A stretch of DNA of 35,434 bases from an uncultured Prevotellaceae bacterium. Its GTDB lineage: Bacteria; Bacteroidota; Bacteroidia; Bacteroidales; Bacteroidaceae. How positions within the stretch are numbered: the first letter of the stretch is position 1; each line of letters begins with the position of its first letter. A program made the translations under genes and the position numbers. The notes beneath the pieces are model-generated. The model saw only the letters and a list, made by a program, of their open reading frames with translations, was not told the origin of the DNA and made no database searches. The stretch spans positions 1 through 35,434 of the forward strand of contig CAMVFC010000024.1 of the NCBI GenBank assembly GCA_947166655.1. The letters run 5' to 3'. Below, one piece after another: positions 1 through 8,116 of the stretch.

Positions 1-60
1 CTCGAACCCAAGACCCACAGCTTAGAAGGCTGTTGCTCTATCCAGCTGAGCTACGAGACC
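1..60 (-). tRNA. tRNA-Arg (anticodon TCT), 3' end cut by the window edge
   Basis: Read on the minus strand, the sequence starts with acceptor strand GGTCTCG, then TA, a GCTC/GAGC D stem, and an anticodon stem ACAGC/GCTGT around the loop CTTCTAA, which gives anticodon TCT (Arg, AGA codons). The T arm begins with GGGTTCGAG and then runs off the left edge, so the 3' half of the T arm and acceptor are missing. Confidence 0.93.
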
Positions 61-149
61 AACCTATTTATACGCGTAAGCGTGAGAAGCAATTCCCTTT
101 TTTACGGGATAATTCTTTTCAGTCTTCGGCTTACATCGCTAAGCGGGCG

Positions 150-176
150 CAAAGTTACGCATTTTTCTGGAAACAA
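150..176 (-). promoter_or_regulatory. Putative Bacteroidota promoter for tRNA-Arg
   Basis: The minus strand carries TAACTTTG at 150-157, matching the -7 consensus TAnnTTTG. A TTG lies at 174-176, 16 bases upstream, which is slightly short for the -33 element. Predicted transcription would begin about 80 bases before the tRNA. The rest of 61-198 holds nothing else I recognise. Confidence 0.5.
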
Positions 177-198
177 CGTGCACCGAAGGAAGATTTTT

Positions 199-1716
199 TT
201 ACTGATGTTCCTTTCGAAGGAGGTCGTTGACCGTCTTGACGGGGTTGAAAGTTTCCAAGGGTACCTGCACGAAAAGCGTGTTCCAATCGGACATGGCTCC
301 GTTCCACAAGCCCGGCAGTTCGAGGGCCTTCAATTCCTTGCCGCCTTTACTCTTGGAAGAGATGAAACCAGTGGCGGGATCGACATAGCGGGGGAGGTCG
401 AAGCGTCGGCCCTGATAGTCGCGGATGGCGCAGACGAGGTCAACGGGATTGAAGTGGGTGCCGCTCTTGAACATGGCCATGTAGGCAGGATTGTGGCTGT
501 CGATCTGTGAGCTCTCGAGAATCTGAGGGCTGACGCTGTCGTCGGGATTGAAGGCGAGGAAGGGGCCGCCGCCAGGCTCGCCAACGTTCTTCACCATGCC
601 GCAGACACGGATGGGGCGGTTCAGCTTCTTGTGGAGCACCGCTGCCTGCTGGTCGGAGGACATGTCGGTCAGGCCCGGCACTTCGCAGCAGAGGTCTTCA
701 CGTAAGAAACGGCACATCTCCTGCAAATCAGCCTGCCCGTAAGTGCCGCTGTCGAGACGGTGCAGATAGTCAAAGCATTGACGCTGAAGGGTGACAAGTG
801 CGCCGGCAATGATCTGCTTCCAAAGGGTGGTAGCGGGTTTCAGGCGATCGGGGACGACATTATCAATGTTCTTGATGAAAACGATGTCGCTGTCCAGGTC
901 GCCCAGGTTCTGGATAAGGGCTCCGTGTCCGCCCGGACGGAAGAGCAGACTGCCATCATCGTTGCGGAAGGGCTCGTTGTCCTGAGTGGCAGCAATGGTG
1001 TCGGTGGAAGGCTTCTGTTCGCTGAAAGAGACGTGGTAGTGAATGCCGAACTTCTCCTCGTAGAAGGGCAGTACACGTGCGACAAGTTCTTCGAAGAGTT
1101 TACGATGTTCGGCGGAGACGGTAAAATGTACGTCGGCCACGCCTCCGCTGGTGGCGTAGAGGGCTGCTTCGACGAGATGTTCTTCGAGGGGGGTGCGTGT
1201 GGAGTCGTCGTAGGCATGGAACTGCAGCAACCCTTTCGGTAGCTGACCATAGTTCAGCCCCTCCTCGTCGAGCATGGCGCTGACAACGTCCTTATAGCGA
1301 CCCTCGTCGATGAGAGCATCGGTGCCGGCACCATAGAGCACCTGACAGGCATCGTCCAGGGCTGGGAAGAAAGCGAAGTCGTGCAGGCGGTCGAAGTAGG
1401 TCTTCTCGAAGTCAGAAGCAGGGGTTTCATGGTCACCGTCGCGGAACTCGAACATATTCTTAAACATACGCGAAGCGGCACCGCTGGCGGGGACGAACTT
1501 CGTGATGTGATGGCCTTCAGCCTTATAGGCTTCCCAAGCCTTTACCAGGGCCTGACACTCAGCATCGGAGGGAGCGGAGATGCCGTTGTCTATCGCAGCA
1601 GCTGCACGGAGACGAAGGTAGGGAAATCCTTCACGGAACTGCGCCAATTGCTGTTCAACCTGAGTTTCTGTAATTCCACGTGCGGATAGCTGTTTCTTGT
1701 CTTCTTTTGTTAACAT
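199..1716 (-). CDS. DUF4301 family protein
   Basis: 505-residue cytosolic protein with no signal peptide or membrane segment. I recognise the Bacteroidota family DUF4301 from the N-terminal 'FVPASGAASRMFK' (about residues 74-86) and the central 'RPGGHGALIQNLGDLD' followed by 'FIKNIDNVVPD'. The Gly-rich first motif and the acidic 'LGDLDSD' stretch resemble nucleotide-sugar pyrophosphorylases, so a nucleotidyltransferase-like fold is a reasonable guess, but no reaction is known to me. ATG at 1716 is well placed behind a TTG-N19-TActTTTG promoter. It diverges from relA across a 128-bp gap and appears to be monocistronic, converging on nothing: the next gene downstream is tRNA-Arg on the same strand. 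Confidence 0.85.
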   Translation of the reverse strand: MLTKEDKKQLSARGITETQVEQQLAQFREGFPYLRLRAAAAIDNGISAPSDAECQALVKAWEAYKAEGHHITKFVPASGAASRMFKNMFEFRDGDHETPASDFEKTYFDRLHDFAFFPALDDACQVLYGAGTDALIDEGRYKDVVSAMLDEEGLNYGQLPKGLLQFHAYDDSTRTPLEEHLVEAALYATSGGVADVHFTVSAEHRKLFEELVARVLPFYEEKFGIHYHVSFSEQKPSTDTIAATQDNEPFRNDDGSLLFRPGGHGALIQNLGDLDSDIVFIKNIDNVVPDRLKPATTLWKQIIAGALVTLQRQCFDYLHRLDSGTYGQADLQEMCRFLREDLCCEVPGLTDMSSDQQAAVLHKKLNRPIRVCGMVKNVGEPGGGPFLAFNPDDSVSPQILESSQIDSHNPAYMAMFKSGTHFNPVDLVCAIRDYQGRRFDLPRYVDPATGFISSKSKGGKELKALELPGLWNGAMSDWNTLFVQVPLETFNPVKTVNDLLRKEHQ

Positions 1717-1754
1717 AGCTCTCTTTTTTATGTTATTTAGTTCAAAATGCAGCT

Positions 1755-1784
1755 CAAAAGTAGTAAAAAAGGTTGAAAGAGCAA
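1755..1784 (-). promoter_or_regulatory. Promoter for the DUF4301 gene
   Basis: Minus-strand TACTTTTG at 1755-1762 matches TAnnTTTG, and TTG at 1782-1784 lies 19 bases upstream, the normal -33 spacing for the Bacteroidota primary sigma factor. It places the RNA start about 30 bases before the ATG at 1716. Confidence 0.7.
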
Positions 1785-1805
1785 CTATAATTCAAGGAAA
1801 ATCGT

Positions 1806-1813
1806 TACCTTCG
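1806..1813 (+). promoter_or_regulatory. -7 promoter element upstream of relA
   Basis: TACCTTCG is one base off TAnnTTTG. No TTG is found at the expected -33 distance, so this would be a weak or activated promoter. Its position means the ATG at 1815 would fall at or before the RNA start, which is why the ATG at 1845 is preferred for relA. Confidence 0.45.
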
Positions 1814-1844
1814 CATGGTTTTCTTAACGAAACAGACGTTTTTT

Positions 1845-4058
1845 ATGACCTATGAAATAGAACTCACGGCCTCGGAACGTACCGAACTGACCAGCTTGCA
1901 CCGTCAGCTGTCGCAGTTGGCCAGTTCGGGGCTTCGTGACGACGATTATAATAAGGTTAAGAGCTATCTGACCCGTGGCGCACAGACGCGGGCCATGCAG
2001 CGTGACCTCTTCGGTCTGCACCCACTGCTGAACGATCTGAAGACAGCAATTATCGTGGCAACGGAGATTGGCATGTCTCGAGGGTCCATTCTGGGTGTCC
2101 TGCTGAACGGATTGGTGATTTCGGGCGATGTGACACTGGACGAGATTCGTCATGACTTCGGCGACGACGTGGCACTCATCATTCGAGGGCTGCTCCGCAT
2201 TCATGAGCTTTATGAGAAGAACCCCGTCGTAGAGAGCGAGAATTTCCGTCAGTTGCTCCTGTCGTTCGCAGAGGATATGCGCGTCATCCTCATCGTCATT
2301 GCCTCGCGCGTATGCATTATGCGTCAGATAAAGGATGTGGAGAACGACGAGGCTCGCAGACGCATGTCCATGGAAGCCGCTTATCTGTATGCACCGCTGG
2401 CACACAAGCTGGGCCTGTACAAGCTGAAATCCGAGCTGGAGGACCTCTCGCTGAAGTATCTGGAGCACGATGCTTACTACCATATCAAAGAAAAGTTGAA
2501 CGCGACGAAGAAGAGCCGCGACGCCTACATAGAACGTTTTATCGGCCCTATAGATGAGAAACTTAAAGCTGCAGGATTAAAGTTCCACATGAAAGGCCGT
2601 ACGAAGTCGATTCACAGCATTTGGCAGAAGATGAAGAAACAGCGTTGCCCTTTCGAAGGGGTGTACGACCTGTTTGCCATCCGCATCATTCTCGACGCTC
2701 CTCCTGAACGTGAGAAGCAGGACTGCTGGCAGGTGTTCTCTATCATCACGGACATGTACCAACCTAATCCCAAGCGTATGCGCGACTGGCTCTCCATACC
2801 GAAGTCCAACGGCTATGAGAGCCTGCACATCACCGTCCTCGGCCCCGAACAGAAATGGGTGGAGGTGCAGATTCGCACGGAACGCATGGACGAGATTGCT
2901 GAGCGGGGCCTGGCTGCCCATTGGCGCTACAAAGGTATCAAAGGTGGTGAAGCCTCTGTGGAGACCTGGCTTCAAAGCATTCGGAATGCCCTGGAGGCAG
3001 GCGACGACATGCAGCTGATGGATCAGTTCAAGATGGACTTGTACGAGGACGAAGTCTTCGTGTTCACACCTCATGGCGACCTCTTCAAGCTGCCACAAGG
3101 AGCTACGGTGCTGGACTTTGCCTATGCGATTCACACGAAAATAGGTAACCACTGCACCGGCGGACGCATTGGAGGTAAGATGGTTACGCTGCGTCAGGTG
3201 CTGCAGAGCGGAGATCAAGTTGAGATTCTGACGCATAACAACCAGGTGCCCAAGCAAGACTGGCTGAATGTTGCCAAGACCAGTCGCGCACGCTCTAAGA
3301 TACGTCAGGCGCTGAAGGAGATGGCTGCCACGCAGGCGGCCTTTGCCAAGGAAGAGTTGGAGCGGAAATTCAAGAACCGCAAGATTGACATCGACGAGGC
3401 GACACTTATGCACGTGATGACCCGCCTGGGTTATCGTGTCGTCACCGATTTCTATAAGGCACTGGCCGAGGGGACATTGGAAATCAACCAGGTACTCGAC
3501 ACCTATGTTCAGCAACAGCGCTACGACCGGGGCGAGCTGGTGCAGCAACCCAGCCAGAGCGCCGAAGCCTACGCCCTGAAGAATGGCGCTGAAACGAGTA
3601 CACCGGCCAAAAGTGATGTCCTTGTCATTGACCAGAACCTCAGTGGCATCGACTACTCTCTGGCCCGCTGCTGTTCGCCTGTCTATGGTGACGAGGTCTT
3701 CGGTTTCCTGACGGCAGGCGGAGGCATCAAGATTCACCGCTGCAACTGTCCGAATGCTCCGGCTCTGAGGCAACGCTACGGCTACCGCATCATCGATGCG
3801 CGCTGGGCCGGTAAGGGTGCCAGCCAGTATGCCATTACCCTCCGCGTCGTAGGACAGGACGACCTTGGCATTGTTAACAATATCACCAGCATCATCTCGA
3901 AAGATGAGAAACTCCTGCTGCGGAGCATTAGCATCGATTCCCATGACGGATTGTTCAGCGGCACACTGACGATTATGCTGGAGGACAACAACCGATTGAA
4001 GCAGCTGATTCAGAAGCTGGAAAACGTGCGCGGCGTAAAGGCCGTGACAAGATTATAA
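1845..4058 (+). CDS. relA: RelA-type (p)ppGpp synthetase with degenerate hydrolase domain
   Basis: Long RelA/SpoT homologue (737 aa from ATG 1845) that makes the alarmone (p)ppGpp from ATP and GTP/GDP. Domains in order: HD-like domain (about 40-200), synthetase (about 245-360; 'GRTKSIHSIW', 'PKSNGYESLH', 'EVQIRT' with the catalytic Glu near 340), TGS (about 402-465; 'DEVFVFTPHGDLFKLP'), conserved-cysteine region ('LARCCSPVYGDE', about 607-618) and C-terminal ACT (about 662-737). The hydrolase site is broken: the usual LLHDvvEDT reads 'LLNGLVISGDVT', and LADRxxNM reads 'IASRVCIMR', so the HD pair, the ED pair and the metal-binding Asp are all lost. Hence synthetase-only in prediction. The track start at 1815 lies at the -7 element and is rejected. 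The MORN gene follows after 10 bp, probably co-transcribed. Confidence 0.93.
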   Translation: MTYEIELTASERTELTSLHRQLSQLASSGLRDDDYNKVKSYLTRGAQTRAMQRDLFGLHPLLNDLKTAIIVATEIGMSRGSILGVLLNGLVISGDVTLDEIRHDFGDDVALIIRGLLRIHELYEKNPVVESENFRQLLLSFAEDMRVILIVIASRVCIMRQIKDVENDEARRRMSMEAAYLYAPLAHKLGLYKLKSELEDLSLKYLEHDAYYHIKEKLNATKKSRDAYIERFIGPIDEKLKAAGLKFHMKGRTKSIHSIWQKMKKQRCPFEGVYDLFAIRIILDAPPEREKQDCWQVFSIITDMYQPNPKRMRDWLSIPKSNGYESLHITVLGPEQKWVEVQIRTERMDEIAERGLAAHWRYKGIKGGEASVETWLQSIRNALEAGDDMQLMDQFKMDLYEDEVFVFTPHGDLFKLPQGATVLDFAYAIHTKIGNHCTGGRIGGKMVTLRQVLQSGDQVEILTHNNQVPKQDWLNVAKTSRARSKIRQALKEMAATQAAFAKEELERKFKNRKIDIDEATLMHVMTRLGYRVVTDFYKALAEGTLEINQVLDTYVQQQRYDRGELVQQPSQSAEAYALKNGAETSTPAKSDVLVIDQNLSGIDYSLARCCSPVYGDEVFGFLTAGGGIKIHRCNCPNAPALRQRYGYRIIDARWAGKGASQYAITLRVVGQDDLGIVNNITSIISKDEKLLLRSISIDSHDGLFSGTLTIMLEDNNRLKQLIQKLENVRGVKAVTRL

Positions 4059-4068
4059 AGCAGACAAC

Positions 4069-5190
4069 ATGCAGAAAACAAATATCATACTACTATACCT
4101 CATGTTCTTCGCCTTCGGCGACGTACCCCTTCATGCACAGCAACTGACTTTGGGCGTGTACAAGTTCAAGGACGGCAGCGAATACCAGGGCGAACTGATC
4201 AAGGGAAAACCCAACGGCAAGGGACGGACGGTCTTTCCTTCGGGTGACGTTTATGAGGGTGACTATGTTAAAGGCAAACGCCAGGGATATGGTACATACA
4301 GTTTCGTAGACGGCGAACGCTACGAAGGGGAATGGTTCCAGGATCAGCAACACGGCACGGGGACGTTCTATTTTAAAAATAACAATAGGTACGTAGGGAA
4401 GTGGTACCGAGACTTCCAGCACGGAGAAGGCATCCTATATTATTATAATGGAGACCGATACGAAGGATCATGGGAAGAAGATAAACGCACGGGCCAGGGA
4501 ACTTATACCTTTGCCCGCGGCGACTACTATCGCGGTGAATGGAAGAACGACCAACGCGATGGGACAGGAACCTTCGTTTGGGCTAATGGCGAGAGGTATG
4601 ATGGCCAGTGGCGCAACGGAAAGATGAATGGGCAGGGCACCTATATGTATGCCAACGGCGACGTCTACCGCGGCCATTTCGTTAACGATTCGCTCGAAGG
4701 CCGTGGTATCTACACCTTCAACAACGGAGACCGCTATGAGGGGCAATACCGCCGGAGTCAGCGTGAGGGAGAAGGTATCTTCGTCTATGCCAATGGTAAC
4801 AAGTATGTCGGACAGTTTAAGGCGGGCCTGAAGCATGGGGTCGGAACTTTCACTTCGGCACAAGGCGCGTCCTATGCAGGACAGTGGCGCAACGACATTA
4901 AGCATGGACGCGGAAAGTACATCTGGAGCAACGGTGATGTTTACGACGGAGAATGGAAAAACGGAATGATGGACGGCGTAGGCATCCTGCGGCAAAGCGA
5001 CGGCACAAAGTTCAAAGGTACCTTCTCGCAGGGCGAGAAAAACGGCATGTGCATCATGGAAACACCTGACGGGATTCGTTTCGAGGGCTCATTCCGGAAT
5101 AATGAACGCGACGGAGATTTCGTGGAAAAAGACAAAAGCGGCAAAGTTCTCCGGAGGGGGCATTACACGCGAGGGCAACTGGATAAATAA
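4069..5190 (+). CDS. Secreted MORN-repeat protein
   Basis: 373 residues. Residues 1-23 form a Sec signal peptide with likely cleavage after 'VPLHA'. The rest is almost entirely MORN repeats of about 23 residues (YxGxWxxGxxxGxGxxxxxxG); I count 14, from 'YQGELIKGKPNGKG' to 'FEGSFRNNERDG', ending in a short Lys/Arg-rich tail. MORN repeats form an extended beta-hairpin rod that binds proteins or lipids. There is no toxin, kinase or other catalytic domain, so it is probably a periplasmic or surface scaffold. It begins 10 bp after relA on the same strand, so transcription from the relA promoter is likely; a direct link to the stringent response is only inference. Confidence 0.9.
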   Translation: MQKTNIILLYLMFFAFGDVPLHAQQLTLGVYKFKDGSEYQGELIKGKPNGKGRTVFPSGDVYEGDYVKGKRQGYGTYSFVDGERYEGEWFQDQQHGTGTFYFKNNNRYVGKWYRDFQHGEGILYYYNGDRYEGSWEEDKRTGQGTYTFARGDYYRGEWKNDQRDGTGTFVWANGERYDGQWRNGKMNGQGTYMYANGDVYRGHFVNDSLEGRGIYTFNNGDRYEGQYRRSQREGEGIFVYANGNKYVGQFKAGLKHGVGTFTSAQGASYAGQWRNDIKHGRGKYIWSNGDVYDGEWKNGMMDGVGILRQSDGTKFKGTFSQGEKNGMCIMETPDGIRFEGSFRNNERDGDFVEKDKSGKVLRRGHYTRGQLDK

Positions 5191-5286
5191 ACATCAGCGG
5201 ACCCTATTTGGCCTTCTCGGGACAGTTCTTTGACCGAAAGGGTGGGATTCCTGTTGAAGAAGAGCATTTTTTCTGGCAAATATTTC

Positions 5287-5314
5287 TTTGATTCATAAGT
5301 TTTGTGTATCTTTG
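5287..5314 (+). promoter_or_regulatory. Promoter for the YhcH-glgB pair
   Basis: TATCTTTG at 5307-5314 is a perfect -7 match; TTTG at 5287-5290 sits 16 bases upstream, slightly short. The predicted RNA start, about 5321, lies after the track ORF start at 5302, supporting the ATG at 5347. Confidence 0.65.
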
Positions 5315-5346
5315 TGGCCGTTAAAAACATAGTTATCATATCAGAA

Positions 5347-5811
5347 ATGATTATCGATTCTATTGAAAATTTGGGCCGCTATGCATCGCTCAATCCACGT
5401 TTCGCTACAGTAGCGGAGTTCTTACGAGAGAATGATTTGTCTAAGCTTACTGTTGGAAAACATACCATACAGGGTGATGACATATTTGTAAATATCCAGG
5501 ATGCACCCGTCAAGAGTCGCCTTCAAGCACGTTTTGAGACTCATTGCAATATGGTGGACATCCAAATTCCTATCTCTGCAGAAGAAGATCACGGGTGGAC
5601 CCCTCGGAAGGACCTTCCCGAGGCAGCGTACGATGCAGCCAAAGACATGACGTTGCACGACCCTGCGGATAATGCTTCGCCAGAGACGCTGGCTTCTACT
5701 TATTTTACACTTCGCCCAGGCCAGTTTGCTATCTATTTCCCTACAGATGGCCATGCACCGGCTGTCACGCCGACAGGTCTGCGTAAAGCTATTTTCAAAG
5801 TAAGGAACTAA
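5347..5811 (+). CDS. YhcH/YjgK/YiaL family (DUF386) protein
   Basis: 154 residues from ATG 5347, the usual length for this family (cupin-like beta barrel). Family signs are the opening 'MIIDSIENLGRYASLNPRF', the central 'FETHCNMVDIQIPISAEE' and the C-terminal 'LRPGQFAIYFPTDGHAPAV', where the His residues would bind metal. E. coli relatives YhcH and YiaL sit in sialic acid and sugar catabolism loci and are thought to act on sugar anomers or epimers; the exact reaction is uncertain. The gene is 12 bp ahead of glgB and almost certainly shares its transcript, which suggests sugar or glycogen metabolism. The track start 5302 precedes the predicted RNA start and is not used. Confidence 0.88.
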   Translation: MIIDSIENLGRYASLNPRFATVAEFLRENDLSKLTVGKHTIQGDDIFVNIQDAPVKSRLQARFETHCNMVDIQIPISAEEDHGWTPRKDLPEAAYDAAKDMTLHDPADNASPETLASTYFTLRPGQFAIYFPTDGHAPAVTPTGLRKAIFKVRN

Positions 5812-5823
5812 CACACGTTATAC

Positions 5824-7959
5824 ATGGCTAAGAAAACAACGTCTACAACAGCTGAAACGAAAAAAACGCCCAGCAAAAAGACAACGACCAAGGCCACCAA
5901 GAAAGTTAGTAAGACTGCGACGGCCAAGACCCCGGTTCCGTCGCAGTTGAAGCTTGTGCGCAACGATGAATGGCTAGCTCCCTTCGAGCCCGCCATTGTA
6001 GGGCGTCACCAGCACGTTCTTGACAAAATGGCCGAACTCACGAATGGTGGCAAACAGAAACTTTCCGACTTCGCTACTGGCTATTTATACTTCGGTCTGC
6101 ATCGCGAAGAGAAGAAATGGGTACTGAGAGAATGGGCTCCGAACGCTACAGAGATTTATGTCATCGGTGACTTCAACGACTGGAAGGAAGAGAATGCCTA
6201 TGCCATGAAGCGTCTTGTACGCAGCAACGGCACCTGGGAAATCAAGCTTCCTGCCAAGGCCATGAAGCACGGACAGCTTTTCAAACTCTCTGTCCATTGG
6301 GACGGCGGACAGGGCGAACGCATACCCGCCTGGGCTACGCGAGTCGTGCAAGACGATCAGACCAAGATATTCTCGGCACAGGTATGGTGTCCGGAGGAAC
6401 CTTACAGCTGGAAGGTGCAGAAGTTCAAGCCTAATACCTCTCCGCTGCTCATCTACGAATGCCATATTGGTATGGCACAGGATAAGGAGGGCATTGGCAC
6501 GTACGATGAATTTCGAGAGAACATCCTGCCGCGCATCAAGAAAGATGGCTACAACTGCATTCAGATTATGGCCATTCAAGAACATCCTTATTATGGATCC
6601 TTCGGTTACCATGTGAGCAGTTTCTTTGCTGCCAGCTCACGTTTCGGTACGCCCGAGCAGTTGAAAGCTCTCATTGATGCTGCCCATGAGATGGGTATTG
6701 CTGTCATAATGGATATCGTTCACAGCCATGCCGTCAAGAATGAAAACGAGGGTTTAGGCAACTTTGCAGGCGATCCCAACCAGTATTTCTATGCAGGCAG
6801 TCGGCGCGAACATCCCGCATGGGACAGTCTGTGCTTCGACTATGGTAAGAACGAGGTACTTCACTTCCTGCTTTCCAATTGCAAGTTCTGGCTTGAAGAA
6901 TATCATTTTGACGGCTTCCGCTTCGACGGCGTCACTTCAATGCTGTACTACAGCCATGGACTGGGGGACAATTTTACGGGCTACGGTGACTACTATAATG
7001 GCAACGAAGATGACAATGCCATCGCCTACCTGACGCTTTCCAACCTGTTGATCCACGAAGTAAATCCCAAGGCGATTACCATAGCCGAGGAAGTATCGGG
7101 TATGCCAGGCTTGGCAGCTCCCTTCAAGGACGGTGGCTATGGATTCGATTATCGCATGGCCATGAATGTGCCCGACTATTGGATTAAGATTATCAAGGAA
7201 CTCCGCGATGAGGACTGGAAGCCGACATCCATGTTCTGGGAGGTGAAAAACCGTCGTGCCGACGAGAAGACAATCAGCTACTGCGAGAGTCACGACCAGG
7301 CACTCGTCGGAGACAAGACCATTATCTTCCGCCTGATTGATGCCGACATGTATTGGCACTTCAAGAAAGGCGATGAGAACTATAATGTCGAGCGCGGTAT
7401 CGCTCTCCATAAGATGATTCGTCTGCTCACAGCTTCCACAATCAATGGTGGTTATCTTAACTTCATGGGTAATGAATGGGGACACCCGGAATGGATTGAC
7501 TTCCCGCGCCCAGGCAATGGATGGAGCTACAAGTACGCACGTCGTCAATGGAATCTGGTGGACAACAAAGATCTTTGTTTCCACTATCTCGGTGATTTCG
7601 ACCAGCAGATGCTCAAGGTGCTGAAGTCGCAGAAGGATATTCAAAAGACGCCCGTGGTCGAGATCATGGCTAACGATGGCGACCAAGTGCTGGCTTATCA
7701 GCGTGGCGACCTGCTGTTTGTCTTCAACTTCTCCTATAATCGCAGCTATATCGGTTATGGCTTCATGGTTCGCCAAGGAGCCTACAACGTCTTGCTGAAC
7801 ACTGATGATACTGCATTTGGCGGTCATGGTCTGAATGACGATAGTGTGCGCCACTTCACCAACTATGACGCGCAGCTTGCGCGCGAAAATAAAGGTTGGC
7901 TGAAGCTCTATCTACCAGCACGTTCTGCACTCGTCCTCGCTCGTACGATAGAGGATTGA
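5824..7959 (+). CDS. glgB: 1,4-alpha-glucan (glycogen) branching enzyme, GH13
   Basis: 711-residue cytosolic enzyme that cuts alpha-1,4 glucan chains and reattaches them by alpha-1,6 bonds. After a 40-residue Lys/Thr/Ala-rich tail come a CBM48 domain (about 85-190, 'LREWAPNATEIYVIGDFNDW'), the GH13 barrel and a C-terminal beta domain. Catalytic regions are intact: 'DIVHSH' (297-302), 'GFRFDGV' with nucleophile Asp368, 'IAEEVSG' with acid/base Glu422, and 'ESHDQ' (His490-Asp491). The spacing and 'GNEDDNAIAYLTLSN' loop look like the eukaryote-type GH13_8 branch, not E. coli GlgB (GH13_9). The basic tail resembles histone H1-like sequence and is not part of the catalytic fold. Second gene in the YhcH operon. 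Confidence 0.95.
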   Translation: MAKKTTSTTAETKKTPSKKTTTKATKKVSKTATAKTPVPSQLKLVRNDEWLAPFEPAIVGRHQHVLDKMAELTNGGKQKLSDFATGYLYFGLHREEKKWVLREWAPNATEIYVIGDFNDWKEENAYAMKRLVRSNGTWEIKLPAKAMKHGQLFKLSVHWDGGQGERIPAWATRVVQDDQTKIFSAQVWCPEEPYSWKVQKFKPNTSPLLIYECHIGMAQDKEGIGTYDEFRENILPRIKKDGYNCIQIMAIQEHPYYGSFGYHVSSFFAASSRFGTPEQLKALIDAAHEMGIAVIMDIVHSHAVKNENEGLGNFAGDPNQYFYAGSRREHPAWDSLCFDYGKNEVLHFLLSNCKFWLEEYHFDGFRFDGVTSMLYYSHGLGDNFTGYGDYYNGNEDDNAIAYLTLSNLLIHEVNPKAITIAEEVSGMPGLAAPFKDGGYGFDYRMAMNVPDYWIKIIKELRDEDWKPTSMFWEVKNRRADEKTISYCESHDQALVGDKTIIFRLIDADMYWHFKKGDENYNVERGIALHKMIRLLTASTINGGYLNFMGNEWGHPEWIDFPRPGNGWSYKYARRQWNLVDNKDLCFHYLGDFDQQMLKVLKSQKDIQKTPVVEIMANDGDQVLAYQRGDLLFVFNFSYNRSYIGYGFMVRQGAYNVLLNTDDTAFGGHGLNDDSVRHFTNYDAQLARENKGWLKLYLPARSALVLARTIED

Positions 7960-8019
7960 TTCAGGACAAAATCGCCTAACATATTCCATACTCCCATATT
8001 CTTTAGGGATTTTCCCATG

Positions 8020-8060
8020 CCCCTTTAGGCGTTTCCTCTTGCAGGTCTCGGCTAAAGGGG
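8020..8060. promoter_or_regulatory. Inverted repeat overlapping the promoter of the 8117 gene
   Basis: CCCCTTTAGGCG (8020-8031) and CGGCTAAAGGGG (8049-8060) form arms with 11 of 12 positions complementary and a 17-base loop. They flank the -33 TTG at 8039-8041 and end two bases before the -7 box. It could be an operator dyad for the downstream gene or a weak glgB terminator; no T tract follows. Confidence 0.45.
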
Positions 8061-8069
8061 CTACCTTTG
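8039..8069 (+). promoter_or_regulatory. Promoter for the secreted Ser/Arg-rich protein gene
   Basis: TTG at 8039-8041, 20-base spacer, then TACCTTTG at 8062-8069: a full match to the Bacteroidota consensus. The RNA start would be about 40 bases before the ATG at 8117. Confidence 0.75.
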
Positions 8070-8116
8070 CACCGTCGAAACAAAGCATTGTATAACCCTA
8101 AACATCGAATAGCATT

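Noticed and set aside
1815-1844. Upstream ATG start for relA giving 10 extra residues
   Set aside because: It coincides with the predicted -7 element and RNA start, and the extra residues (VFLTKQTFF) are not typical of the family.
2577-3944. 455-codon minus-strand ORF opposite relA
   Set aside because: It lies wholly within the relA coding frame, has no recognisable motif, and arises from GC-biased third codon positions. The relA domains on the plus strand are unmistakable.
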